Source: Alphaproteobacteria bacterium
Lineage (GTDB): Bacteria; Pseudomonadota; Alphaproteobacteria; Rhodospirillales; Rhodospirillaceae
Direction of reading: 5' to 3'
Length of the DNA: 43,541 nucleotides
Assembly (NCBI GenBank): GCA_012103295.1
Contig: WLXB01000014.1
Location: forward strand, 1-43,541
The translations under genes and the position numbers were made by a program. The notes under the pieces are model-generated. The model saw only the letters and a list, made by a program, of their open reading frames with translations, was not told the origin of the DNA and searched no databases. Below are positions 17,896 to 25,952 of the stretch, in pieces (position 1 is the stretch's first letter; each line of letters opens with the position of its first letter).

Positions 17896-19035
17896 GTGAT
17901 GTTTACGAATGTGTGGTACACGGCGGCGTTTTCGAAAGACGTCACCGATGCGCCGAAGCACGTGAAGATGCTCGATCGGGATTTTGTTCTGTTTCGAGAT
18001 GCCGAAGGGGCGGCTCACTGCCTATCCAATGTTTGTTGTCACCGTGGCGCACCCTTAAATCAGGGTGCTTGCCATGCAGATGGAACACTCGCCTGTTGCC
18101 AGCATGGTTGGCGGTTTGCCGGCGATGGCAGGTGCGTCATGATGCCTGCGGCGTCTGACGGCGCGGAGATACCAGACGCGGCACGTGTCGATTCCTATCC
18201 GGTTGAAGAGCGCTACAACATGATCTGGGTATTGCTCGGTGATGACCCAGAGGCCGCGGCGCCTATTCCTGATGTTCCAGAATTTGAAGCCGAGGGATGG
18301 CGTTGGATTGAGTACGAAGAAACCTGGGACGCCAACTACCATTGGGCAAAGTTTTCCAATCTTGATTACGTTCACCTTCCCGTTGTTCATGGTCAAACGT
18401 GGAATGGCAGCGTTCGTCCGCCTGCCCACAAGATTGAGTATCTTGATGAAACCAGCATTGGTACCGGAATTCGTGTGAAGACGAAGCGGCCCAAGGGTCT
18501 GTGGTCAAGATTGCGTCCAGCCGAGACCGAAGTCCAATCGCGGATGAAATTTTACCTCTCTGGCCTCACCATCAAGGTGGATGTGGAAATAGGCGGCGCG
18601 GGAACGGGAATGCGTTTCGTCGTTCTTGATATGTCGACGCCTGTTGACGAGCGCACCACCACGATGCGGTTCTTATTCGGTCGCAACTTCATGCCTCACA
18701 AATGGGCGGACAAAGGAACACTAAGACGCAATTTAAAAAATGTCCGAGAGGACCAGCGGATTGCTGAAGCGCAATTACCCAAAGTTCCAAAGTCGCCAGA
18801 TTCGCGAACTTTGATGACTGACCCCGAAGACGAGATGGTCAAAGAATACTGGGCGATCATGACGAGGCTGCGCGACAAAGGGTGGCAGATTGATCAGTCG
18901 GCCCTGGAGCAAGCCGAGAGACATGGTGGCTACCATGTCATTCCGTCACCGTCTCGGCGGGCAGACCCTGACGCTTGGGTCTATAAACCGGTGCCCCGCG
19001 TCAATCCAGATGCACTCGCACAAGCAGCCGAATAG
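17896..19035 (+). CDS. Rieske aromatic-ring-hydroxylating oxygenase, alpha-subunit-like
   Basis: The protein has 379 residues. The N-terminal Rieske domain binds a 2Fe-2S cluster through Cys47-x-His49 (VCCHRGAPLNQG) and Cys67-x2-His70 (ACCQHGWRF). The C-terminal catalytic domain shows FSNLDYVHLPVVHG, where Asp157, His160 and His165 fit the mononuclear iron site and the electron bridge. Such enzymes hydroxylate or demethylate aromatic and other substrates with O2. No beta-subunit is adjacent, so it is probably an alpha-only type. Translation starts at GTG 17896 or the next-codon ATG 17899. Electrons could come from the ferredoxin reductase encoded at 21642-22850, an inference from proximity only. 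Confidence 0.87.
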   Translation: MMFTNVWYTAAFSKDVTDAPKHVKMLDRDFVLFRDAEGAAHCLSNVCCHRGAPLNQGACHADGTLACCQHGWRFAGDGRCVMMPAASDGAEIPDAARVDSYPVEERYNMIWVLLGDDPEAAAPIPDVPEFEAEGWRWIEYEETWDANYHWAKFSNLDYVHLPVVHGQTWNGSVRPPAHKIEYLDETSIGTGIRVKTKRPKGLWSRLRPAETEVQSRMKFYLSGLTIKVDVEIGGAGTGMRFVVLDMSTPVDERTTTMRFLFGRNFMPHKWADKGTLRRNLKNVREDQRIAEAQLPKVPKSPDSRTLMTDPEDEMVKEYWAIMTRLRDKGWQIDQSALEQAERHGGYHVIPSPSRRADPDAWVYKPVPRVNPDALAQAAE

Positions 19036-19044
19036 GAACGTTTT

Positions 19045-19713
19045 ATGAAAATTGCTGTTGTCGGGGCTTCCGGTCAAACCGGGCCATGCATTATTAGAGA
19101 AGCGCTGGCGCGTGGGCATGAGGTGATCGCTATTTGTCGCTCACCAGAAAAAATGCCAATCAACGACCCCAAAGTAGAGGTCCGCCAGGCCGACGCTTAT
19201 GATTCCGAGGCCGTAAGGCGCGCAACTGAAGGTGCGGATGCTGTTGTTACAACGGTCGGCGCAACAAACCTGTCGGAGAAAGGCCCGCTCAACACGGCAG
19301 CTCACCGAAACGTCATTGATGCAATGAGGGCTCACGGCCAGGAGCGTCTTATTGCTATATCATCGTTCGGTGCAGCGCGGGTTAAACGCAAGGGCATACG
19401 CCGAAATATCTATTTATGGATACGCCGTAAGTATTACCGAGACATGATGCAGATGGAGGAGATGGTGGCGGCGGATTGGCCGAGTGCAACAATCCTGAGA
19501 GCACCAACATTGCACAATCGACCGCCAGTCCAGCGTTACATCACGACAGATGACGGAACACTGCCTAATGGTTTGTCGCTCTCGCGTGTTGATCTAGCGC
19601 ACTACATTTTAGAAGCGTTAGAAAAAGATCTTGATCGGGGCAAGATCGTTGCCATCGTCGATGAAGGTTCTGAGTTGCCGCCTATGCGGGAAGTGATGCC
19701 GCCGAAGCGCTAA
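19045..19713 (+). CDS. NAD(P)-binding NmrA/BVR-B-like oxidoreductase
   Basis: The protein has 222 residues and is an atypical short-chain dehydrogenase fold. The N-terminal motif is KIAVVGASGQTGPCIIREAL, with CRSPEKM where NADP phosphate would bind. Then come DAVVTTVGAT and ERLIAISSFGA. The usual Tyr-x3-Lys pair is not obvious. These features resemble NAD(H)-binding proteins of the NmrA / biliverdin-reductase-B group, which reduce flavins or quinones, or act as sensors of NADP redox state. It is the last gene of the GST-rhodanese-Rieske operon, nine bases after the oxygenase stop, with a usable ribosome site (TAGGAA). It is convergent with malonyl-CoA synthetase. Confidence 0.8.
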   Translation: MKIAVVGASGQTGPCIIREALARGHEVIAICRSPEKMPINDPKVEVRQADAYDSEAVRRATEGADAVVTTVGATNLSEKGPLNTAAHRNVIDAMRAHGQERLIAISSFGAARVKRKGIRRNIYLWIRRKYYRDMMQMEEMVAADWPSATILRAPTLHNRPPVQRYITTDDGTLPNGLSLSRVDLAHYILEALEKDLDRGKIVAIVDEGSELPPMREVMPPKR

Positions 19714-19720
19714 CCGTTGG

Positions 19721-21253
19721 CTATCCGGCGACGACGTGGTCGTCCCAGCGGCTGCGGTATGTGTCCCGCAAGATATTTTTTTGAACCTTGCCCATGGCGT
19801 TGCGCGGCAAATCCCCAGCGAGCACAACAAGCTTCGGCACTTTATAGTTGGCAACGGTTGCTTTTAGTGTAGCGCGTATGCTTTCCGAATCTATGGATTC
19901 GCCTTCTTCCGCGACAACAATTGCCATGCCGGCTTCACCGAAATCTGGATGAGGTAGGCCGATGATCGCGCTCTCCGCTACACCATCTATGGAGTCGACG
20001 ATTTGCTCAATTTCCTTCGGGAATACGTTGAATCCACCAGAGATGTACATGTCTTTAGCGCGGCCGACCAAGGTTATTTGGCCGTCGTCTTCGTGATAAC
20101 CAATGTCACCTGTTCGAAAAAACCCGTCTGACGTAATTTCTTCGGCTGTCTTACCCGGGTTGTTCCAATAGCCAGAGAACAAACTCGAGCCTTTGATTTG
20201 CACGCCGCCGGTTTGGCCAGCAGCGACGGGCGTGTTGCTGTCGCTCGCAATTCTCAATGTAACGCCATCAAGCGGCCAACCAACCGTGCCAGCCTTTCGT
20301 GGCTTCTCTGGACTCGCGCTAGTAATAATCCCGGCTTCTGTCATGCCATATCGTTCGACAATGGTGTGCCCTGTGCGTGTTGCAAAAGTTTGGAATGTTT
20401 CATCGAGAAGTGGTGCGGATCCCGAGATGAACAATCGAACTGATTGGCAAGCATCGACGCTCAGCGCTGTTTCGCCGAGCAGGCGGGTGTAGTAAGTGGG
20501 CACACCCATGAACACAGTGGCGCTTGATAGGTCTTTGATGACCGCGGACGGATCGAACCGCGAATGGAAAATCATGGCCGTTCCGTTCATCAGCACGGTA
20601 TTGGTCGCGACAAACAAGCCATGCGTATGAAAAATTGGCAAAGCATGCAGAAGCACATCGTCAGGGCCGAAGCGCCATGCTGCATGTAGGGCCATAGCGT
20701 TCGCGGCGAGCGCGCCATGGCTTAGCATCGCGCCCTTCGGTTTTCCGGTGGTTCCAGAAGAATACAGAATGGCCGCCAAGTCATCGGGCGCTGACTCGAT
20801 GGTCTCAAAAGTATCGTCTTTCGTTGAAGCGTGGTCGGTTAGGCTGCCTCTACCGTTCGCATCAAGGGTGAGGCAATGACCGGCACCGTATCGGGTCGCC
20901 CGTTCCGCCGCGTCTTCTTGGCAGGCGGGATCGCAAACAACAAGTCGAGGTGTTGCATCACTCACCAAGTATTCCAGTTCCTCACCGGTGTAGGCCGTGT
21001 TCAATGGCAGGTAGGTTGCACCGACCCTCAAGCAGCCTAAATAAAGAATCAAAACAGCTGGCGATTTTTCAACCTGTGCCGCAACTCTGTCACCTGGCCG
21101 GATACCAAGGGAGATCAGAAGGTTTGCAAATTGCGACGATTGCCGCTCGATATCGCTATAGGAGATGGCCGTGCCATCCTGGGTAACGATGAACGGTTTC
21201 TCTAAGTTCTTTGGAAAGCGCTGACGAAAGGCGGCATAGAGGTTGGCAGACAT
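19721..21253 (-). CDS. matB: Malonyl-CoA synthetase
   Basis: This 510-residue ANL-family ligase makes malonyl-CoA from malonate, ATP and CoA, detoxifying malonate and feeding fatty-acid or polyketide synthesis. MatB features seen: the ATP loop LYSSGTTGKPKGAMLSH, LHALPIFHTHGLFVATN, MGVPTYYTRLLG, VERYGMTEAGIITS, GFFRTGDIGYHEDDGQIT, DMYISGGFNVFPKEIE and the C-terminal PRNAMGKVQKNILR with catalytic Lys. N-terminal VAAQVEKSPAVLILYLGCLR is also MatB-like. Methylmalonate may be a second substrate, as in other MatB enzymes. No malonyl-CoA decarboxylase (matA) is adjacent, unlike classical mat operons. A hairpin lies only six bases before the ATG. Confidence 0.85.
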   Translation of the reverse strand: MSANLYAAFRQRFPKNLEKPFIVTQDGTAISYSDIERQSSQFANLLISLGIRPGDRVAAQVEKSPAVLILYLGCLRVGATYLPLNTAYTGEELEYLVSDATPRLVVCDPACQEDAAERATRYGAGHCLTLDANGRGSLTDHASTKDDTFETIESAPDDLAAILYSSGTTGKPKGAMLSHGALAANAMALHAAWRFGPDDVLLHALPIFHTHGLFVATNTVLMNGTAMIFHSRFDPSAVIKDLSSATVFMGVPTYYTRLLGETALSVDACQSVRLFISGSAPLLDETFQTFATRTGHTIVERYGMTEAGIITSASPEKPRKAGTVGWPLDGVTLRIASDSNTPVAAGQTGGVQIKGSSLFSGYWNNPGKTAEEITSDGFFRTGDIGYHEDDGQITLVGRAKDMYISGGFNVFPKEIEQIVDSIDGVAESAIIGLPHPDFGEAGMAIVVAEEGESIDSESIRATLKATVANYKVPKLVVLAGDLPRNAMGKVQKNILRDTYRSRWDDHVVAG

Positions 21254-21259
21254 AATTCA

Positions 21260-21288
21260 GGCGCATCCTAATCTTAGAAGAATGCGCC
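21260..21288 (-). promoter_or_regulatory. Leader hairpin immediately upstream of matB
   Basis: Perfect 7-base arms GGCGCAT and ATGCGCC enclose a 15-base loop that itself holds a 4-base stem (TCTT/AAGA). In the matB transcript the hairpin ends six bases before the start codon, and the only Shine-Dalgarno-like AGGA overlaps the loop and 3' arm. It may reduce translation initiation. No U-run follows, so it is not a clear terminator for the upstream small gene. Confidence 0.35.
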
Positions 21289-21325
21289 CGTTCTCTCTAA
21301 ATCACACTAGAAGTGCAAGTCTGCT

Positions 21326-21541
21326 CTATACGCTGATATTTAGGTTCTGGCCGCGTTCATCGCGCTTGGCTGCTTCATCAATGATGTGCTGCTGAACCGC
21401 TTCGTCCAGAAGTTCGCGATTCCGGTTTCCGCTGTTTGGGTCCTGCGCCTGATTGGCGTCAGTGGTTGCTGGCTGCTTCACCGTCTGCGATTGCTGCAGG
21501 GCCGGTTGATGCTCATTGACGTTGCCGATGCCGTCGACCAT
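21326..21541 (-). CDS. Small hypothetical protein
   Basis: The protein has 71 residues if translation starts at the ATG at 21541 (MVDGIGNVNEHQ...). The frame is open to 21601, but the added residues look non-coding. The N-terminal half is rich in Gln, Asn, Pro and Thr and is probably disordered. The C-terminal half is a charged helix, RELLDEAVQQHIIDEAAKRDERGQ, ending NLNISV. No signal peptide or membrane segment is seen. I do not know a function. It lies between the ferredoxin reductase and matB in the same direction, but the flanking gaps of about 100 and 72 bases leave operon membership uncertain. Confidence 0.5.
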   Translation of the reverse strand: MVDGIGNVNEHQPALQQSQTVKQPATTDANQAQDPNSGNRNRELLDEAVQQHIIDEAAKRDERGQNLNISV

Positions 21542-21641
21542 GGATTTTGCTCCGTTTTCTGCGAAACACAGTGTTCCTATTGTATCACATAGGATCAACA
21601 CACAACCCTGTGACCGCTATTATCCCCTATATTACAGTATG

Positions 21642-22850
21642 TTAGAGGTCTTTGATCGCTATCTCTGCATCTGCCAGACGTCTCGAATCGGGCGCGATTT
21701 TGGCGGCAATTGCCTTTTTGGCGTGGAGAAAATCCTTCGGTCGGTTCATAGCGTTAACGGCAACCAAAACTCCATCACGTATGTAGCAAACCGAGAAAGA
21801 CCGGGTCTGGGGATCGCCCCGCACGATGATTTGGTCATCGGGATCATTGATACCAACCATTTGTAGCTTGATGTCGTATTGGTCTGACCAGAACCAAGGG
21901 ATCTCCGCGTAGGGCTCAGTTTTGCCAAGCATCGCGCTTGCGGCAGCCTTACCCTGGCTGAGTGCGTTTTGTACCGACTCGAGCCTCAGCCGCCGGCCGA
22001 GAAGTTCGTTCGGATGATTGGTGCAGTCACCAACGGCATAAACATTTTCGGCAGAAGTTTGTGTCATCGCGTCTACGGTGATGCCGTTATCGATCGCAAG
22101 TCCCGCTGCTTCGGCTAACTCAACGTTCGGTATTATCCCAATCCCGATAATCACAACGTCAGCGTCGATTTTGGTGCCGTTAGTACAGACGACTTGTTTC
22201 ACCGTGGTGTCTCCCTCGAACCCAGAGACTGTGATGTCCGTTCGAATATCAACCCCAGCCTCGCGGTGGACGTGCGTATAAAACTCAGAGATCACCGGCG
22301 CAGCCACTCGATTGAGAACCCGGTTTGTCATTTCCAAAACGGTTACAGCGCAGCCGAGTTTGGTCGCAACGGCTGCTACTTCGAGGCCGATGTATCCACC
22401 TCCGACAATTGCTAGTTTGATGTTCGGCTTTAACGCATCGCGAAACGCAAGCACGTCATCAATAGTCCGCAGGTAGTGGACGCCGCCGAGTTCGGTGCCG
22501 TTGATGGGCAGGGTGCGCGCCCGACCGCCCGTTGCCATGACGATCGATTGGGCGGGGATTACATCACCTTCGGCCATCGTGATGTTTTGTCCGGGTGCGA
22601 TGGCATTGACCCGCTCACCCAATTTCAACGCGATATCTCTCTCGTCGTAAAAGGCCCGTGCTCGCAAGTACAAGCGCTCCATATCGAGCTCACCGGCCAG
22701 AAATTGTTTGGATAGGGCGGGCCGCTCATAGGGGATATGGGGCTCATCACCAATGACGGTGACTGGACCGCTGTAGCCCCCTTGTCGAAGGGAAATTGCG
22801 GTTTGTCCACCAGCTTCACCAGCGCCGACGATCACGACGGAGTCAGTCAT
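21642..22850 (-). CDS. FAD-dependent NAD(P)H:ferredoxin reductase
   Basis: The protein has 402 residues from the ATG at 22850; a GTG at 22862 would add four. It is a two-dinucleotide-fold flavoprotein: VVIVGAGEAGGQTAISLR binds FAD, AIVGGGYIGLEVAAVATKLG binds NAD(P)H, and NVYAVGDCTNHPNE is the second FAD contact. The early motif ERPALSKQFLAGE and the GRRLRLESVQNAL segment place it with ferredoxin reductases of oxygenase and P450 systems (putidaredoxin/rhodocoxin reductase type). It would pass electrons to a 2Fe-2S ferredoxin; none is seen in the window. The Rieske oxygenase at 17896 is a possible client. It lies downstream of a receiver-domain gene with a 67-base gap. Confidence 0.9.
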   Translation of the reverse strand: MTDSVVIVGAGEAGGQTAISLRQGGYSGPVTVIGDEPHIPYERPALSKQFLAGELDMERLYLRARAFYDERDIALKLGERVNAIAPGQNITMAEGDVIPAQSIVMATGGRARTLPINGTELGGVHYLRTIDDVLAFRDALKPNIKLAIVGGGYIGLEVAAVATKLGCAVTVLEMTNRVLNRVAAPVISEFYTHVHREAGVDIRTDITVSGFEGDTTVKQVVCTNGTKIDADVVIIGIGIIPNVELAEAAGLAIDNGITVDAMTQTSAENVYAVGDCTNHPNELLGRRLRLESVQNALSQGKAAASAMLGKTEPYAEIPWFWSDQYDIKLQMVGINDPDDQIIVRGDPQTRSFSVCYIRDGVLVAVNAMNRPKDFLHAKKAIAAKIAPDSRRLADAEIAIKDL

Positions 22851-22917
22851 GGATGCTCTCACTTTTTGTCACATAAGGAGTGATTGGCAGACTCCGGTTT
22901 TGCCAGAGCGCGACTTC

Positions 22918-23514
22918 CTAGTCGTCTGCGATGTCTCCACCAGCCACAAGGCGGTCGATCTCACTTTGAGATAGCGCTTCTCCGCTATCTTTCTGTGGCT
23001 CTTCTTCTCTCGGAGTTCCTTTGCCGCGACGTTCATCTTCAGCAGTCTCAACTGCGACAGCACGGCGGCGCCTGTCCGGACCAAAGTAAACACCAATGTC
23101 GACAAAGGGTCTTGGCCGTTCAATTACTTCGCGAATACGTAGGAACACCGCTTTCGCCGTAATTGGCATCGCTATGTATTCAGTGACGCCGGCGTTGCGT
23201 GCTTCGATAACTTTTTCCCGTCGGGTCTCGCTGGTTACCATGATGATGGGGGTGAACCGGACAGGCGATTGCTGGGCGCGCATCGCTTTAAGGAAATCTA
23301 GTCCATTGACGGGTTTCATGCGCCAACCGGTGAGAACAATATCTGGCTCCAGACCTTTGACTGCCGCAAGGCCGTCGGCACCGTCGCGCGCTTCCTCAAT
23401 ACGTTTGGCGCCGAGCGTTTCCAAGACGTTCTTCATCATCCTACGCATGTACGTCTTGTTATCGATCACCAAGAACGTGATTGGTTTCAGGTAATCTGAG
23501 GTCGGTTGAATCAT
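22918..23514 (-). CDS. Degenerate receiver-domain protein with FliM-like C-terminal tail
   Basis: The protein has 198 residues: a CheY-like receiver (about 12-133), a PRPFVDIGVYFGPDRRR segment, a charged linker (155-180) and a terminal motif LSQSEIDRLVAGGD (181-194). The receiver belongs to a small family common in Rhodospirillales. The phospho-acceptor Asp is replaced by Gly63 (IVLTGWRM, codon GGT), the conserved Lys by Met116 (IAMPITAK) and one acidic-pocket Asp by Asn19. It should therefore not be phosphorylated. The tail closely resembles the CheY-binding N-terminal peptide of the flagellar switch protein FliM. It lies downstream of a histidine kinase, but a terminator-like hairpin separates them. 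A role as decoy or constitutive partner in motility signalling is inference. Confidence 0.85.
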   Translation of the reverse strand: MIQPTSDYLKPITFLVIDNKTYMRRMMKNVLETLGAKRIEEARDGADGLAAVKGLEPDIVLTGWRMKPVNGLDFLKAMRAQQSPVRFTPIIMVTSETRREKVIEARNAGVTEYIAMPITAKAVFLRIREVIERPRPFVDIGVYFGPDRRRRAVAVETAEDERRGKGTPREEEPQKDSGEALSQSEIDRLVAGGDIADD

Positions 23515-23591
23515 ACGTCGAGCACTAGCCTCGCGAACATGCCCATCTATGGCTTGGGTCGATTCCCAATACCGTAAACTATTGCTAAATC

Positions 23592-23623
23592 ACTGAAAAA
23601 TCAAAACCAAGGTTTTGGTCAGT
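23592..23623 (-). terminator. Terminator-like hairpin after the histidine kinase gene
   Basis: Read on the minus strand, CAAAACC and GGTTTTG pair closely and are followed by ATTTTTC, the layout of an intrinsic terminator about 29 bases after the kinase stop. An additional outer pair ACTGA/TCAGT widens the dyad, so it could also be an operator for the receiver gene. The stem is AT-rich, so strength is uncertain. Confidence 0.4.
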
Positions 23624-23645
23624 CGCCAGTCGAGAGCCGCGGGGG

Positions 23646-25787
23646 CTATGAGACCGGCAAAGAGACACAAAAGGTGGATCCTTTGCCGGGCGTGGATTCT
23701 ACACCCAGGGACCCATTCTGAAGTTCCACAAGGCTTTTAACTACTGCTAACCCCAGGCCGGTTCCTTCGCTTTCAGGCTTGCCCGGCTCTGTGACCCGTT
23801 CGAATGGGTTAAAGATGCGGCCAATATCGGCTTGCGCGATGCCGATGCCCGTATCCGAAACACAGATCTCAACGGTGTCATTGTCTAATTCAATGGCCGA
23901 AACCTCGATCTCTCCGCCCGGCTCAGTGAATTGAATAGCATTAGAAATCAGATTGAACAGTATCTGTTTGAGGGCGCGCAAATCCGCATGTACCGATATC
24001 GATTCTTCTGGGAGTGCCATGGTTAGTGAATGTTGTTTAGCTATAGCGCGTGGTTGCATCAGATTTATCGTGTTTTCGATGACCGTATTAAGAATCAGTT
24101 CTTCTGGACTGAGCGTAATTTGCCCCTCTTCGACCTTGGCCAAATCCAGAATGTCGTTGATGAGGTCGAGTAAGTGTTCACCGCTCGAGTGAATATCACC
24201 TGCATAATCTTTGTATGAGCGTGCGCTTTCTCGACCTAGCAAATTGTCTCGTATGACTTCAGAGAATCCGAGAATGGCGTTGAGCGGTGTTCGCAGTTCG
24301 TGGCTCATGGTCGACAGAAAAGTCGATTTCGCACGACTCGCTGCTTCGGCATCTCGTAGGGCGGCGTCTAGTTTTTTCTGAGACCGTGTGAGTTCTGAAA
24401 TCGTATCAGTCAGTTCATTTTCCTTAGCGCGTCGGCGCTCTTCTTCCTTCTTGCGCGGTGTTATGTCCGTGACTGATCCAATGGTTCTTATTGGATTACC
24501 TTTTTCATCACGGTCGGTATTCGCAGTTGAGTAAATCCAAATAATCGAATTGTCAGGACGCAAAAACCTAAACTCTTCGGAGTAGGGCTGGTCCAATTTT
24601 ATATGTGCAGACAGCGCGGTTTTAATTCGCTCTTGATCCTCTGGATGCACAATCATCTCGATATTGTATTTGCTATCGCCAGTTAGGTGTGTGTTTGGAT
24701 CAAGGCCAGCCAATGCCCACATTTGTTCCGACCAAATTATCTGATTACTGCGGTAATCGCGTTCCCAAAATCCAACGCCTGCGACGCGGACAACTCGATC
24801 ATAGCGATTGCGGCTGGTTTCGAGATCGGAGGTCATTGTTTGAGCTAAGCTTTTGGCTTGCTCGCGGGTCGTTGCCTCAAACCAAAGAAGAGCGCCCAAC
24901 AGGGCTGTAATGATGAGTCCTAACGGAACAATCACACCAACAGGCAGGGCAAGCGGTGCGACGTAGAATCCCCTTTTGCTTGAAAGCGAAAGTGTGAAGG
25001 TTCGTTCCCCGATGTTGATCGCACGCTTGTCGTCATAGTATCGATCGTCCGGTGTTACATCACTTGGACAGTATTGGTGCACTAATGTATCTACCGTTGT
25101 CGTCAAGCCATCATAAAGCTCAAGGCAGACGGCAATAGCGATGTTGCGTTGAGCGGACGCCAACAGCCCGTCAGCTGTAAAACTTACAAAAACTGCGCTG
25201 CGATTTAGTTTAGTCTCGGTATTTAGCGGCATCACTGGGGCAACCAGTGCGTATCCGACTTTGTCATTGAGTCCAAATCGGCCACGTACTACCGCTGAAA
25301 GAGACACCCGGTCAGAGGACATCGCCTGTTTAATGGCTGGGCCCATAATCGGGTCCGCTATCAGATTGTGTTTGCTGTCCTGGAAGGTCTCGCCTGTCGC
25401 CATTGTGACAAAACGGGATGTCGTGGTTGTGAGAGATGGAAAATCAGTATCAAGCAAACCAAAGTCCCGCACGGTAGGTTGGGTCTCTTGCCGCTGTATA
25501 GTTGAGACGTAATTTCCCCATTCGATTGATGTAATCGATTGATTGCCCGCGGCGAAACCAGCCAGTCCCAATAGTATTTGTTCATATGAGTCGATGGTTT
25601 GTGTGGTGCTGAGATTTGCACGGTCAGCAACGCGATCAAACAACGCTTTCTCTCGGACAGAAATATCTTGCATGGCCAGGAATGCCGTTGTGCCTGTTCC
25701 TATCAGGCAAAGGATGACCACCGCGAGAGCGGGGAATAGCCTGCGCCCGCGCACGCGAGGCGCTTTTAATGAATTATTCTGTGCCAC
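23646..25787 (-). CDS. CHASE-PAS hybrid-free sensor histidine kinase
   Basis: The protein has 713 residues. A membrane segment at about 17-39 and a second at about 277-303 enclose a periplasmic CHASE-type domain, a ligand sensor. A PAS domain follows at about 330-450 (VRVAGVGFWERDYRSN to IRTIGSVTDITPRKK), then a coiled coil, and HisKA with phospho-acceptor His496 in FLSTMSHELRTPLNAILGFS. The HATPase domain shows NLISNAIQFTEPGG, VSDTGIGIAQADI and GTGLGLAVVKSLVELQ. There is no attached receiver. The start is a GTG with no strong ribosome site. The neighbouring receiver lacks its phospho-acceptor, so the true partner is probably encoded elsewhere. The ligand is unknown. Confidence 0.92.
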   Translation of the reverse strand: MAQNNSLKAPRVRGRRLFPALAVVILCLIGTGTTAFLAMQDISVREKALFDRVADRANLSTTQTIDSYEQILLGLAGFAAGNQSITSIEWGNYVSTIQRQETQPTVRDFGLLDTDFPSLTTTTSRFVTMATGETFQDSKHNLIADPIMGPAIKQAMSSDRVSLSAVVRGRFGLNDKVGYALVAPVMPLNTETKLNRSAVFVSFTADGLLASAQRNIAIAVCLELYDGLTTTVDTLVHQYCPSDVTPDDRYYDDKRAINIGERTFTLSLSSKRGFYVAPLALPVGVIVPLGLIITALLGALLWFEATTREQAKSLAQTMTSDLETSRNRYDRVVRVAGVGFWERDYRSNQIIWSEQMWALAGLDPNTHLTGDSKYNIEMIVHPEDQERIKTALSAHIKLDQPYSEEFRFLRPDNSIIWIYSTANTDRDEKGNPIRTIGSVTDITPRKKEEERRRAKENELTDTISELTRSQKKLDAALRDAEAASRAKSTFLSTMSHELRTPLNAILGFSEVIRDNLLGRESARSYKDYAGDIHSSGEHLLDLINDILDLAKVEEGQITLSPEELILNTVIENTINLMQPRAIAKQHSLTMALPEESISVHADLRALKQILFNLISNAIQFTEPGGEIEVSAIELDNDTVEICVSDTGIGIAQADIGRIFNPFERVTEPGKPESEGTGLGLAVVKSLVELQNGSLGVESTPGKGSTFCVSLPVS

Positions 25788-25952
25788 GTTGATCTGGTTA
25801 CCGTCTCGTCTCGCCTTAAACGATGTGCGGGCGCCCCTTCGTTTGCTGCCTTATAATATGGACTAGGCATATTTGACGGTCGCTACTAGATTGCTCCCCT
25901 ACAGTCTATTTTATCGTAATTCGTTACCCAAAAGCTCCTCAATTTTTGGATT

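Noticed and set aside
25852-25857. TATAAT sequence upstream of the HD gene as a promoter
   Set aside because: It is a perfect -10 hexamer on the plus strand, but no suitable -35 element lies at normal spacing, so I did not list it as a promoter.
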